Part shown: piece after piece, positions 34,053-42,594 of the stretch | How the letters are laid out: the number at the start of each line of letters is the position of its first letter | How positions within the stretch are numbered: position 1 is the first letter of the stretch | NCBI RefSeq assembly: GCF_023554555.1 | Contig: NZ_JAMJWC010000002.1 | Location: 186,001-250,000, forward strand | Source: Sphingobacterium sp. lm-10 | GTDB lineage: Bacteria; Bacteroidota; Bacteroidia; Sphingobacteriales; Sphingobacteriaceae | Direction of reading: 5' to 3' | DNA length: 64,000 nt | Notes under the pieces: model-generated | Databases searched by the model: none | Seen by the model: the letters and a program-made list of their open reading frames with translations, nothing else | Told to the model about the DNA's origin: nothing | Translations under genes and position numbers: made by a program

Positions 34053-35432
34053 CTATTCCGGCTTACTATCGTTATTATTTCTTCTGTCTCGGTTTCTATT
34101 GTTGTTATTCCGTCTTTTTGGACGCGGCCTAGCAGTTCCTTCTGTAGCGTCGCCAGTAGCGGCAGCTCTTGGTTTTTGATTTTCTGCATTCCCTTTATCT
34201 CCCTTAGCCTGTGGTGGTTTTGGAGGACGCGGAGGACGATTTTCCGACGATCTGTTTTCTGTATCTCCACCAGCAGTTTTAGCTACAGGCTTTTTCTTAC
34301 GGCGTTTCTTCTTGTTGCGGTCGTCTAGGCGGGTCAGACTATCTTGTCCGACTACGTTCTCATAGTCGTAATTGATTGGCTTCACCTTGGTTTCTTCCGG
34401 TTCTACGTAAAGAAGCTCTGCTGGTTTTTGTCCGCCTTTGTTCATCTGTACGAATTCCCGCACCTTATCTACGGTCAATGGAATCCAGTTTTCCGCTTTT
34501 GGGTACGAAAACCACATTGTTTTCTTAAAAATATCGGTTTTTTGCAGGTATGCCATCCCGATCTCCGTGTCAATGCGATCAATATCTGTCGGAATATCCT
34601 TCAGGGCATCCATATAACTGTCCAACTCGTAGTTCAGACAGCATTTCAATTTACCACACTGCCCAGCCAGCTTCAACGTATTCAAAGAAAGATTCTGATA
34701 CCGAGCAGCTGAGGTAGAGACTGTTTTAAAGTCCGTCAGCCAGGTAGAGCAACATAGTTCACGGCCACAAGAGCCAATACCACCTAATCGGCTCGCTTCC
34801 TGACGCATACCAATTTGTCGCATTTCGATGCGAATGCGAAACGATTCTGCCATTCGTTTGATCAATTCCCGAAAATCCACCCGGCCTTCGGCCGTGTAGA
34901 AAAAGGTCGCCTTCGTTTTATCACCTTGATAATCTACATCCGAGATTTTCATCGATAACCCCAGATCTAACGCCAATTTTCGGGCACGGTGCATGGTTTC
35001 CCACTCCAGCTCTTTCGCTGCGTTAAATTTTTCTACGTCTTTCTCGTTGGCTTTGCGATACACTTTCTTCACCACATCTTCGCCCTTCACCCGGTTCTTT
35101 TTCAGCTGTAATCGTACGAGTTCGCCTGTCAGCGATACGTGTCCGATATCGTAGCCACCGGTAGATGGTTCTACTGCAACCATTTCACCCATTTCCAGGT
35201 ATAGGTTTTCAGTATTTACAAAGAATTCCTTTCTAGATCCTTTGAAACGAACTTCTACTATGTCAAACGGTTTATAATTAGAGGGCAGATCCATGTCGGT
35301 CAGCCAATCGTAAACATCCAATTTATTGCATCCGCTGGTCATACACGTGCCGTTGTTATTACAACCTGCCGGTACGGTCCCTAGAGATTTGCTTCCGCAA
35401 CCTCCGCCGGATGCGCAACTTCCACATCCCAT
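34053..35432 (-). CDS. ricT: PSP1 domain protein, RicT/YaaT family
   Basis: A 459-residue protein. The N-terminus is unusually rich in Cys and Gly (about seven Cys in the first 35 residues), as in Bacteroidota RicT homologues. The PSP1 domain covers roughly 45-300: DIVEVRFKGSRKEFFVNTENL, EWETMHRARKLALDLGLSMKISDVDYQGDKTKATFFYTAEGRVDFRELI (quoted in part), then GGIGSCGRELCCSTWL and LAGQCGKLKCCLNYE with conserved Cys pairs that in Bacillus bind [4Fe-4S] clusters. The C-terminal ~100 residues are low-complexity and basic (KKKRRKKKP, RRNNNNRNRDRRNNND). In Bacillus the Ric complex governs RNA maturation. The gene lies 4 bp after holB. Confidence 0.88.
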   Translation of the reverse strand: MGCGSCASGGGCGSKSLGTVPAGCNNNGTCMTSGCNKLDVYDWLTDMDLPSNYKPFDIVEVRFKGSRKEFFVNTENLYLEMGEMVAVEPSTGGYDIGHVSLTGELVRLQLKKNRVKGEDVVKKVYRKANEKDVEKFNAAKELEWETMHRARKLALDLGLSMKISDVDYQGDKTKATFFYTAEGRVDFRELIKRMAESFRIRIEMRQIGMRQEASRLGGIGSCGRELCCSTWLTDFKTVSTSAARYQNLSLNTLKLAGQCGKLKCCLNYELDSYMDALKDIPTDIDRIDTEIGMAYLQKTDIFKKTMWFSYPKAENWIPLTVDKVREFVQMNKGGQKPAELLYVEPEETKVKPINYDYENVVGQDSLTRLDDRNKKKRRKKKPVAKTAGGDTENRSSENRPPRPPKPPQAKGDKGNAENQKPRAAATGDATEGTARPRPKRRNNNNRNRDRRNNNDSKPE

Positions 35433-35436
35433 ATGT

Positions 35437-36585
35437 CTATATATATATTGAGTCCGCCTCTTGGCGGAACGTTTTGTATTTGAACAATAAAACTAACTGC
35501 AAAGATAGGTCTAAAAATAATATTTTAGCATTTGCATTTCGCTCTACGGCGTAGTGCGTTTTTTCCAGTAGATCTACCCCTGCGCTTAATTGTTCCAGTG
35601 TAAATATTTCACTAAATTTAGTAATAAAATCCAATTCTTTGTCTTGCAGGAAAATCAAACTTTCCAGTCCCTGTGATTTCAGTACGATCTGACGCATCAT
35701 GCCAACAGTGTACATCAGGAAGTTTTTCTGGTTTTCGCGCCCCAATTTTGGGAAGTCAATTTCCGACAATTGAATCAGCTTGAGCCCCGTATCTGTAACG
35801 ACCAAACGCAGCCATTGGATCATCAGATCGAAGTAAGCGTTGCTATCACTATGCAACAGCTCCAATGCCGATTGCAGGTTGCCGTCCGCCAAAAAAGATA
35901 TTTCTCCCGCTTTGAGTGGATCTACCCCCTTTTCTTTCGTGAGGTACCGATCAACGTCGGTATGCGATAACTTGTGAATTTTTACCAGTTGTGTCCGGGA
36001 GATGATGGTGTTCAGAATACGATCCTGATTTTCTGCCACCAGCAAAAACAGCGTTTTCTCGGGCGGTTCTTCAATGAGTTTCAACAGAGCATTTCCTTGT
36101 GTATCCAGGTATTCTGGTAACCACATAATCAGCACCTTATACTCCGCTTCGAAGGTCTTGAAACTTAATTTCTTAATGATATCATGTACTTCCGCAATGT
36201 TGATGTTTGCCTGTTTGTTTTGTGCATCAAACTGCTGACGCCATGTATTCATCCCTAGGTATGGGTTTTCTGTAAAAGCCTGTCGCCAAGCCTCAATATA
36301 ATTGATGGCAACTTCGCCAGACGATTTAGCAAAAAAGGGATAAGAGAAGTGCAAATCCGGATGGATTAGCTTTTCGTACTTGCGGCAAGAGGCACACACT
36401 CCGCAGCTATCTGCTTCTCGCTTGTCTTCGCAATTAATGTATTGTGCGTACGCAATGGCCAACGCTAACGAGCCGGAACCCTCGGGCCCAAGAAATAATT
36501 GGGCATGGCTTACCCGGTTATCCTGAACTGTACGAACAAGATGTTGTTTAACGCTGTCGTGACCTATTATTTTTTCAAAACGCAT
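35437..36585 (-). CDS. holB: DNA polymerase III subunit delta'
   Basis: A 382-residue clamp-loader subunit. It has the AAA+ layout: IIGHDSVKQHLVRTVQDNRVSHAQLFLGPEGSGSLALAIAYAQYI with a degenerate Walker A (no Lys-Thr), the zinc-binding module with four Cys (CEDKREADSCGVCASC), and EYKVLIMWLPEYLDTQGNALLKLIEEPPEKTLFLLVAE followed by ISRTQ, the SRC-like motif. Loss of the P-loop Lys is normal for delta'. The C-terminal part is helical. A candidate promoter lies just upstream and dnaN is divergent. First gene of the holB-ricT-gldH-lpxK run. Confidence 0.92.
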   Translation of the reverse strand: MRFEKIIGHDSVKQHLVRTVQDNRVSHAQLFLGPEGSGSLALAIAYAQYINCEDKREADSCGVCASCRKYEKLIHPDLHFSYPFFAKSSGEVAINYIEAWRQAFTENPYLGMNTWRQQFDAQNKQANINIAEVHDIIKKLSFKTFEAEYKVLIMWLPEYLDTQGNALLKLIEEPPEKTLFLLVAENQDRILNTIISRTQLVKIHKLSHTDVDRYLTKEKGVDPLKAGEISFLADGNLQSALELLHSDSNAYFDLMIQWLRLVVTDTGLKLIQLSEIDFPKLGRENQKNFLMYTVGMMRQIVLKSQGLESLIFLQDKELDFITKFSEIFTLEQLSAGVDLLEKTHYAVERNANAKILFLDLSLQLVLLFKYKTFRQEADSIYI

Positions 36586-36597
36586 AGCAGATTCCTA

Positions 36598-36605
36598 CAA
36601 AAGTA
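36598..36605 (-). promoter_or_regulatory. Candidate holB -7 promoter element
   Basis: On the minus strand, TACTTTTG lies 12 bp before the holB ATG. It matches TAnnTTTG; no convincing -33 TTG is seen. It would drive the holB-ricT-gldH-lpxK run. Confidence 0.4.
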
Positions 36606-36671
36606 ACGAAAAAACCTTGGAAGAAAGTTGGAATCTTTTTGTATTATTGCAGTATAAATAGCCAACTACAA

Positions 36672-37793
36672 ATGAGGTTTATCGTATCCACATCCACTTT
36701 ATTAAAGCAATTGCAGGCCATTAGCGGAGCATCTAGCAGTAGCACGGTTTTGCCCATTCTGGAGAACTTTCTGTTCGAAATTAAGGACAATGAACTGACC
36801 ATTTCTGCGACTGATCTGCAAACCAGTATGGTAACTTCTCTGCAGATAGAAGCCAAAGAAGAAGGGCGTGTTGCGATGCCATCCAAGATCTTGATCGAAA
36901 CATTGAAAACGCTTCCAGACCAACCGGTTGCTTTTTCCGTAGATACCACGACCATGGCTATCGAGATTAGTGCAGGAGATGGTAAATACAAGTTGAGTGG
37001 CGAGAATGCCGATGACTTTCCAAAGATCCCGGTAGTAGATAATATCTCCACGGTGAATATTTCGGCACCGATTCTGGCGGAAGCTATCAGCAAAACCATC
37101 TTTGCGGTAAGTAGCGATGAGCTGAGACCGGCTATGTCGGGCGTATATGTACAGCTGGCGGAGCAATCGATCACTTTTGTATCTACAGATGCACATAAAT
37201 TAGTACGCTATCGTCGTACGGACATCGGTGCAGAGAAGCCTACATCATTAATTTTACCGAAAAAAGCTTTGAACCTTTTGAAGTCTTCGTTGCCTTCAGA
37301 TGATATCAATGTATCTATCGAATACAACAATACCAACGCATTCTTTCAATTCGGCCATGTATCACTGATCTGTCGATTGATTGATGAGCGTTATCCAGAT
37401 TATGAGGCTGTTATTCCGCAGGTTAATCCTAATAAATTGACAGTGGAACGCGCTAGTTTCTTGAACTCTTTACGTCGTGTGGTCATTTTTGCCAATAAAA
37501 CGACGCATCAGGTACGATTGAAAATCTCCGGAAGCGAACTGCACATCTCGGCAGAGGATTTGGATTTCTCTAACGAAGCGCATGAGCGCCTGAGCTGTCA
37601 GTACGAAGGGGACGATATGGAAATTGGCTTCAATGCACGTTTCTTGGTAGAGATGTTAAACAACTTAGGTTCGGAAGAAGTAACCTTAGAAATGAGTACA
37701 CCGAACCGTGCCGGATTATTATTCCCAGCCATCAAAGAAGAAAACGAAGATGTCTTGATGCTGGTTATGCCGGTGATGTTAAACAATAATTAG
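36672..37793 (+). CDS. dnaN: DNA polymerase III beta clamp
   Basis: A 373-residue sliding clamp built of three similar domains: MRFIVSTSTLLKQLQAISGA...LPILENFLFEI (domain 1), SISKTIFAVSSDELRPAMSGVY-like text (domain 2) and YPDYEAVIPQVNPNKLTVERASFLNSLRRVVIFA (domain 3), ending with LLFPAIKEENEDVLMLVMPVML, the usual C-terminal strand. It holds the replicative polymerase on DNA. The ATG at 36672 gives the exact family start; an in-frame ATG at 36639 adds a non-conserved extension. It is divergent from holB, another replisome gene. Confidence 0.97.
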   Translation: MRFIVSTSTLLKQLQAISGASSSSTVLPILENFLFEIKDNELTISATDLQTSMVTSLQIEAKEEGRVAMPSKILIETLKTLPDQPVAFSVDTTTMAIEISAGDGKYKLSGENADDFPKIPVVDNISTVNISAPILAEAISKTIFAVSSDELRPAMSGVYVQLAEQSITFVSTDAHKLVRYRRTDIGAEKPTSLILPKKALNLLKSSLPSDDINVSIEYNNTNAFFQFGHVSLICRLIDERYPDYEAVIPQVNPNKLTVERASFLNSLRRVVIFANKTTHQVRLKISGSELHISAEDLDFSNEAHERLSCQYEGDDMEIGFNARFLVEMLNNLGSEEVTLEMSTPNRAGLLFPAIKEENEDVLMLVMPVMLNNN

Positions 37794-37807
37794 TCAGCAC
37801 CTCTGCG

Positions 37808-38479
37808 ATGACGGATATTTTATACGGAATCATTGATTTCATCATACACATTGACGATCACCTGGTGGAGATCGTCAATGATTATAAGACCTGGACATAT
37901 CTTATCCTCTTTCTCATCATTTTTGCAGAAACCGGTTTGGTGGTTACACCGTTTCTTCCAGGAGATTCCTTGTTATTCGCCGCAGGAGCAATTATTGCTA
38001 AGCCGGAGACGGAGTTGAATATCTTTTTTATGTGGGGGCTGCTTATGGTTGCCGGAATTTTGGGCGACATGGTCAACTATTATGTCGGCAAGTATCTTGG
38101 GCCTCGTGTTTTTAGCGGCAAAGTACCTTTCTTAAAGCGTGAATACCTGGAGCGTACCGAGCAATTTTACCAGCGTCATGGTGGTAAGACGATCATTTAT
38201 GCTCGATTCATACCCATCATCAGAACCTTTGCGCCATTTGTGGCGGGCGTAGGATCCATGCCTTATGGAAAATTTGCGTCCTACAATGTTGTAGGGGCAA
38301 TTTTATGGGTAACTTCTTTTTTATTTATCGGCTACTTTTTTGGCGGTCTTCCAGTGATCAAAGATAATTTTACCATCGTGATTTTTGCTATCATAGGCTT
38401 GTCTATCGTACCGCCGATTATCCAGATGATCAAGGATCGAAAAGGCCCCAAGGCGACGGAAGATTCTACCTTATCATAA
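37808..38479 (+). CDS. DedA family membrane protein
   Basis: A 223-residue integral membrane protein of the DedA (SNARE-associated/VTT) family. LILFLIIFAETGLVVTPFLPGDSLLFAAGAI is the conserved re-entrant loop with Glu and the PFLPGDSLL motif; GDMVNYYVGKYLG and FYQRHGGKTIIYARFIPIIRTFAPFVAGVGSMPY include the conserved Arg residues of the second loop. DedA proteins act in lipid carrier (undecaprenyl phosphate) or phospholipid flipping, and in membrane homeostasis. It follows dnaN by 14 bp. The substrate of this member is not known. Confidence 0.92.
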   Translation: MTDILYGIIDFIIHIDDHLVEIVNDYKTWTYLILFLIIFAETGLVVTPFLPGDSLLFAAGAIIAKPETELNIFFMWGLLMVAGILGDMVNYYVGKYLGPRVFSGKVPFLKREYLERTEQFYQRHGGKTIIYARFIPIIRTFAPFVAGVGSMPYGKFASYNVVGAILWVTSFLFIGYFFGGLPVIKDNFTIVIFAIIGLSIVPPIIQMIKDRKGPKATEDSTLS

Positions 38480-38552
38480 CTATTACGCAGATTACCACCG
38501 TACACGGGTAGATTTATTTGTTTCGAAGGAGGCCTAATATTTTTACAATGTG

Positions 38553-38560
38553 TACCTTTG
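38553..38560 (+). promoter_or_regulatory. -7 promoter-like box abutting the yicC start codon
   Basis: TACCTTTG is a perfect TAnnTTTG match ending only 3 bp before the yicC ATG (38564). If it is used, transcription would begin at or inside the start codon, giving a leaderless mRNA. No TTG stands at the proper -33 distance. Confidence 0.4.
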
Positions 38561-38563
38561 CGT

Positions 38564-39439
38564 ATGATAAAATCCATGACCGGCTACGGTACAGGTCTGG
38601 CAGAAAACCAGACTGTTAAATATACTGTAGAGATAAAATCCCTCAATTCGAAGTTTTTAGAGCTGAGTTTACGCTTGCCCAAGCATGTCTCTGATAAAGA
38701 ATTAGCGCTGCGCGCGGAAAGCGGCAAACTAATTGAGCGCGGAAAGGTCAATATCATGGTTACCGCGGAATATGCAGATCAGACGGCTAAATCATCTACC
38801 ATCAACGAAACCTTATTCAAGAAATATTTTGCCCAACTGAAGGGCTTGGCGGATGCGGTCGGTGATCATCAATCGCCTTTGTTGCAACTCGCGTTGCAGA
38901 TGCCTGACGTGGTGGGGTCGAATGAGGAGGAAACAGATGAGGAAGAGGTGAGTGTTTTATTTGAGGCATTCTATCAAGCCATTGAAAAGTTCAATCAATT
39001 CCGTTTGGATGAAGGAAGCGTGCTCAGTGCCGATCTGAAAAAGCGTGTGGAAGATATTATGACATTCCAGACGGAAGTAGAATCGGTGGACGGCGATCGT
39101 ATTCCACTAATTCGGGAGCGAATTGCTCAGTATATGGATACAGCGGTTGGAAAAGAGAATGTAGATATGAACCGCTTCGAGCAGGAATTGATTTACTATA
39201 TCGATAAGTTAGATATTACCGAAGAAAAGGTGCGCTTGAAAACTCATTGTACCTATTTTCTAGAAGCGTTGAAAGCGCCGAATCCAAGCGGAAAGAAACT
39301 AGGGTTTATTTCTCAGGAAATGGGTCGTGAGATTAATACTTTGGGTTCCAAAGCGAATAATGCCCACATTCAGCAGATTGTCGTCCGGATGAAGGAAGAG
39401 CTGGAGAAAATAAAAGAACAGTTATTAAACGTACTATAA
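38564..39439 (+). CDS. YicC family endoribonuclease-like protein
   Basis: A 291-residue protein starting with the canonical MIKSMTGYGTG motif, which fixes the start at 38564 rather than the TTG at 38558. Other conserved parts are VEIKSLNSKFLELSLRLP, ERGKVNIMV and the C-terminal DUF1732 domain with RFEQELIYYIDKLDITEEKVRLKTHCTYF and GKKLGFISQEMGREINTLGSKANN. YicC proteins are RNases implicated in sRNA turnover in E. coli. As in many bacteria it is followed directly by gmk (7 bp), here also by nadD. Confidence 0.93.
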   Translation: MIKSMTGYGTGLAENQTVKYTVEIKSLNSKFLELSLRLPKHVSDKELALRAESGKLIERGKVNIMVTAEYADQTAKSSTINETLFKKYFAQLKGLADAVGDHQSPLLQLALQMPDVVGSNEEETDEEEVSVLFEAFYQAIEKFNQFRLDEGSVLSADLKKRVEDIMTFQTEVESVDGDRIPLIRERIAQYMDTAVGKENVDMNRFEQELIYYIDKLDITEEKVRLKTHCTYFLEALKAPNPSGKKLGFISQEMGREINTLGSKANNAHIQQIVVRMKEELEKIKEQLLNVL

Positions 39440-39446
39440 GAGTAGC

Positions 39447-40016
39447 ATGAGTGGCAAATTGATTATCTTTTCTGCACCATCCGGTGCAGGAAAAACGACC
39501 ATAGTAAGACATTTATTAAACAAATATCCGAATGATCTGGCCTTTTCTATCTCGGCAAGCACCCGTGCTCCACGCGGCGAAGAAGTAGATGGGAAAGATT
39601 ATTACTTTATCTCCAAAGACGACTTTCTGCACAAGATAGCGCATCAAAACTTCATTGAGTTCGAAGAAGTATATTCTGGCACTTTTTATGGTACCCTACG
39701 CTCTGAAGTAGAGCGTATCTGGGCAGAAGGTAAGCATGTAATTTTTGATATCGATGTGGTGGGCGGACTTCGCTTAAAATCAAAATTTCCAGAGCAGGCC
39801 TTAGCTATTTTTGTAAATCCACCATCACTCACAGTTTTAAAAGAACGTTTAGCCGGCAGGGGTACCGACAGTGCAGAAAAGTTGCAGGAACGCTTTGCAA
39901 AAGCAGAGCATGAACTCAGCTTTGCGGATAAGTTTGATGTGATCCTGAATAACTTCGAACTAAAGGATGCGTGCCAGCAAGCAGAAGACCTGGTGATTCC
40001 TTTTATCAAATCCTAA
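39447..40016 (+). CDS. gmk: Guanylate kinase
   Basis: A 189-residue P-loop kinase converting GMP to GDP. It opens with LIIFSAPSGAGKTTIVRHLL (Walker A) and continues with FSISASTRAPRGEEVDGKDYYF (GMP-binding Ser, Arg and Tyr), FIEFEEVYSGTFYGTLRSEVE and VIFDIDVVGGLRLK. The order and length match the family closely. Lies between yicC and nadD with gaps of 7 bp each, presumably one transcript. Confidence 0.97.
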   Translation: MSGKLIIFSAPSGAGKTTIVRHLLNKYPNDLAFSISASTRAPRGEEVDGKDYYFISKDDFLHKIAHQNFIEFEEVYSGTFYGTLRSEVERIWAEGKHVIFDIDVVGGLRLKSKFPEQALAIFVNPPSLTVLKERLAGRGTDSAEKLQERFAKAEHELSFADKFDVILNNFELKDACQQAEDLVIPFIKS

Positions 40017-40023
40017 ATCAAAA

Positions 40024-40605
40024 ATGGGTAAGCGCATCGGTTTGTTTTTCGGATCATTTAACCCCGTACATGTGGGTCATTTGATTATTGCAAACTATAT
40101 GGCTCATTATACCACGCTAGATGAAGTGTGGTTTGTAGTATCGCCACAAAACCCTTTCAAAACCAAAAAAAGTTTGGCCAATATGTATGACCGTCTGGAG
40201 ATGGTAAATCTGGCCATCAAAGACAGTGATCGGCTTCGGGCATCGGATATTGAATTTAGTTTACCGCAACCATCTTACACGATAGATACACTTGTTTATC
40301 TGAAAGAACGCTATCCAGACCACGATTTCGTGCTGATTATGGGGGAAGATAACCTCGCCGGTTTTCAAAAATGGAAGAATGCCGATATTATTTTGCGAGA
40401 TTACAATATTTTGGTGTATCCAAGGCCAAGTTATAAAGCAGGAGAGCTGATCGCTCATCCTGCTGTTACCCGTACAGATACGCCTCAAATGGAGTTATCC
40501 TCCACGGCGATTCGAAAAGCTATTCAAGCGGGCCAGAGCGTTCAGTTTATGACGCCCGACACGGTAATAGACTTTATCGAAAAGAAGGGCTTATATAGTC
40601 GATAA
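40024..40605 (+). CDS. nadD: Nicotinate-nucleotide adenylyltransferase
   Basis: A 193-residue enzyme making deamido-NAD from nicotinate mononucleotide and ATP. It has the nucleotidyltransferase motif IGLFFGSFNPVHVGHLIIAN (GxFxPxHxGH), VSPQNPFK, the TIDTLVYLKERYPDHDFVLIMGEDNL segment and the C-terminal ELSSTAIRKAI (SSTxIR) motif. It follows gmk by 7 bp. With nadA and nadB in the same window, three steps of de novo NAD synthesis are accounted for. Confidence 0.95.
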   Translation: MGKRIGLFFGSFNPVHVGHLIIANYMAHYTTLDEVWFVVSPQNPFKTKKSLANMYDRLEMVNLAIKDSDRLRASDIEFSLPQPSYTIDTLVYLKERYPDHDFVLIMGEDNLAGFQKWKNADIILRDYNILVYPRPSYKAGELIAHPAVTRTDTPQMELSSTAIRKAIQAGQSVQFMTPDTVIDFIEKKGLYSR

Positions 40606-40619
40606 GACGCCAATTCTGC

Positions 40620-41447
40620 TTATAAGTAAAGGTACTTCAAATAGATATTGTATAAGATGGAACGTTCGTGCTCATTGAGCGCAGCATCAAGAGCGCTTTG
40701 CGCAATATAATGCTTTTTAAACCCTTTGATGGCAGCATCTAAATCCTTGATATCGTAACCGATAATACGTAGCGCAGCGCGTACGTCGAAGTCTTGTGGG
40801 GCCGGTTGTAGGTTACCATCATACCAGAAGCCAAAACCTGCCTGTGACAAACGGTCCCAGGGAAAATTGGCCGGATCAGACTTGCGCGTAGGTGCAAAAT
40901 CCATGTGGCCGATGAAGTTTGCTTGCGGAATCTTGTAGTTTTCTTTGATTTGGGTCAGTAGTTGGATCAACGCATTAATCTGCACCTCAGGCCATGGATC
41001 AGTAGTGCCATTATTATCTAATTCAATTCCGATAGAAGAAGAATTCAAATCCGTACTGTTTCCCCACAAACCAGCACCAGCATGATGGGCACGAAAGTAA
41101 TCATTGACCATCTGTATTACTTTGCCATCCCTGCCTATCACGTAATGTGCACTCACTTGCGTAGGCTCCATTTGAAAGGTTTTGATGGTCTCATCTGCAG
41201 AATTCTGTGCGGTATGGTGAATCATCACATAATTTGGTTTTCTGATACCAAAATTGACGGAAGCGATCCACTCTTTTTCAATTACAGGTACTTTTTCCCA
41301 TTGATTCTCGGCCGGCTGCGCTGTGATGGTCTTGCCAAAAGCAGTGGCTTTTTGTCGATAAATTTTTTCTGAGGCGGCATATTTTCCACCTCCACAACCG
41401 CTCAGCAATAGAGCGGTAGCTACTAATACAACACTTGTGTTTTTCAT
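40620..41447 (-). CDS. N-acetylmuramoyl-L-alanine amidase, AmpD-like lipoprotein
   Basis: A 275-residue lipoprotein: MKNTSVVLVATALLLSGC gives a lipobox with Cys18. The Amidase_2 domain follows, with YVMIHHTAQN (first zinc His), VSAHYVIGRDGKVIQMVND, HHAGAGLWGNSTDLNSSSIGIEL (second part of the pocket), and FIGHMDFAPTRKSDPANFPWD, which provides the second zinc His and the Lys-Asp-Pro catalytic stretch. It should cleave the amide bond between muramic acid and the stem peptide, from the periplasm. A C-terminal ~70-residue helical region is outside the catalytic core. It is a single gene between nadD and surE. Confidence 0.92.
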   Translation of the reverse strand: MKNTSVVLVATALLLSGCGGGKYAASEKIYRQKATAFGKTITAQPAENQWEKVPVIEKEWIASVNFGIRKPNYVMIHHTAQNSADETIKTFQMEPTQVSAHYVIGRDGKVIQMVNDYFRAHHAGAGLWGNSTDLNSSSIGIELDNNGTTDPWPEVQINALIQLLTQIKENYKIPQANFIGHMDFAPTRKSDPANFPWDRLSQAGFGFWYDGNLQPAPQDFDVRAALRIIGYDIKDLDAAIKGFKKHYIAQSALDAALNEHERSILYNIYLKYLYL

Positions 41448-41534
41448 CTTGTTTGAGTTTATTTGGTTCGATGCACCGCAAAAATCTTACCGAAGTTCTA
41501 ACGAATCGAAGATATTTCTTGTTAAATTCGCAAC

Positions 41535-42317
41535 ATGGTCAAAAAGAAACCCCTGATACTCGTGGTGAACGACGACGGTATCACTGCACCAGGCATAAAG
41601 GTATTAATGGAAGAGATGCAGCATCTTGGAGAAGTAGTTGTTGTGGCACCAGACGGCCCGCAATCTGGTATGGGGCACGCCATTACGATTGGAAAGCCAT
41701 TGCGACTAGATAAGGTAGATCTATATCCAAAAGTGGAAATGTACAAATGCTCGGGTACACCTGTGGATTGTGTTAAGCTTGCTGTAAACAAGGTTTTCAA
41801 AGGACGGAAACCCGATCTTTGTGTCTCAGGAATCAATCATGGGTTGAATAATTCGATCAATGTCCTATATTCTGGCACCATGTCGGCAGCCGTCGAAGGA
41901 GCAATTGAAGGAATTCCATCGATTGGATTCTCGCTAGATGATTTTTCTTATGATGCGAATTTCGAACATTGTCGCCATTATGTACGTGGTATTGCATCCC
42001 AAGTATTACAGAACGGTTTGCCTAAACATTCATTACTCAATGTAAACTTTCCGAACGTAAGCGAGCTGCAAGGTATTAAAATCTGTCGGCAAGCCGGAGG
42101 TCGTTGGGTAGAAGAGTTCGAAGAGCGTATGGATCCGCATCAGCGAGAGTATTTTTGGCTTACCGGTAAGTTTCAATTAGAAGATCGCGGCGAAGATACC
42201 GACGTGTATGCGTTGAATAATGGTTATGTATCGGTGGTTCCTACACAGTTTGATATGACGGCACATCACGTGATTCCAGAGTTAAATTCCTGGAGCTTTG
42301 ATATCCCTAAACCTTAA
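41535..42317 (+). CDS. surE: 5'/3'-nucleotidase SurE
   Basis: A 260-residue metal-dependent phosphatase. The N-terminal LILVVNDDGITAPGIKVL carries the Asp-Asp metal ligands, followed by VVVVAPDGPQSGMGHAIT (Ser and Gly of the active site), YKCSGTPVDCVKLAV, and LCVSGINHGLNNSINVLYSGTMSAAVEGAIEGIPSIGFS with the conserved Asn and Ser. It dephosphorylates nucleoside 5'- and 3'-monophosphates and is linked to stress survival. The start ATG at 41535 is the one giving the conserved N-terminus. A small membrane-protein gene follows 2 bp later. Confidence 0.95.
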   Translation: MVKKKPLILVVNDDGITAPGIKVLMEEMQHLGEVVVVAPDGPQSGMGHAITIGKPLRLDKVDLYPKVEMYKCSGTPVDCVKLAVNKVFKGRKPDLCVSGINHGLNNSINVLYSGTMSAAVEGAIEGIPSIGFSLDDFSYDANFEHCRHYVRGIASQVLQNGLPKHSLLNVNFPNVSELQGIKICRQAGGRWVEEFEERMDPHQREYFWLTGKFQLEDRGEDTDVYALNNGYVSVVPTQFDMTAHHVIPELNSWSFDIPKP

Positions 42318-42319
42318 GG

Positions 42320-42586
42320 ATGCAACACAAAAACAATATGTTTTTAGGACTGATTTTAGGAGTCATCCTACCCGTGATAGCGCACCTGCTCACGAAGCAT
42401 TCGGAGATTATAGCGCAGCTGATGCCACAAAAGCCATTGGGGTTGTATGTGCTGGCCTTAACCGGCAACATAATTGCAGTATGGTATTGCTACCGCAACG
42501 ACCGCGAGCAGGTGGGCAAAGGCATTGTATTGGTCACATTCCTTGGCATGCTGCTCGCGGTGATTACGAAAACAATTGTTATATAA
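42320..42586 (+). CDS. Small hypothetical membrane protein
   Basis: An 88-residue protein I do not recognise by name. It has three likely membrane helices: MFLGLILGVILPVIAHLL, GLYVLALTGNIIAVWYCY and GIVLVTFLGMLLAVITKTI. It starts 2 bp after the surE stop, so it is almost certainly translated from the same mRNA. Conserved small membrane proteins of this look sit behind surE in other Bacteroidota as far as I recall, but no function is known to me. Confidence 0.65.
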   Translation: MQHKNNMFLGLILGVILPVIAHLLTKHSEIIAQLMPQKPLGLYVLALTGNIIAVWYCYRNDREQVGKGIVLVTFLGMLLAVITKTIVI

Positions 42587-42594
42587 TTTGTTGA

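Noticed and set aside
33575..34270. Extended GldH reading frame with about 73 extra N-terminal residues
   Set aside because: The extension re-reads ricT in another frame and would bury the lipoprotein signal peptide inside the protein.
36644..37196. Two long antisense frames over dnaN
   Set aside because: dnaN is unambiguous on the other strand; the frames have no recognisable domains.
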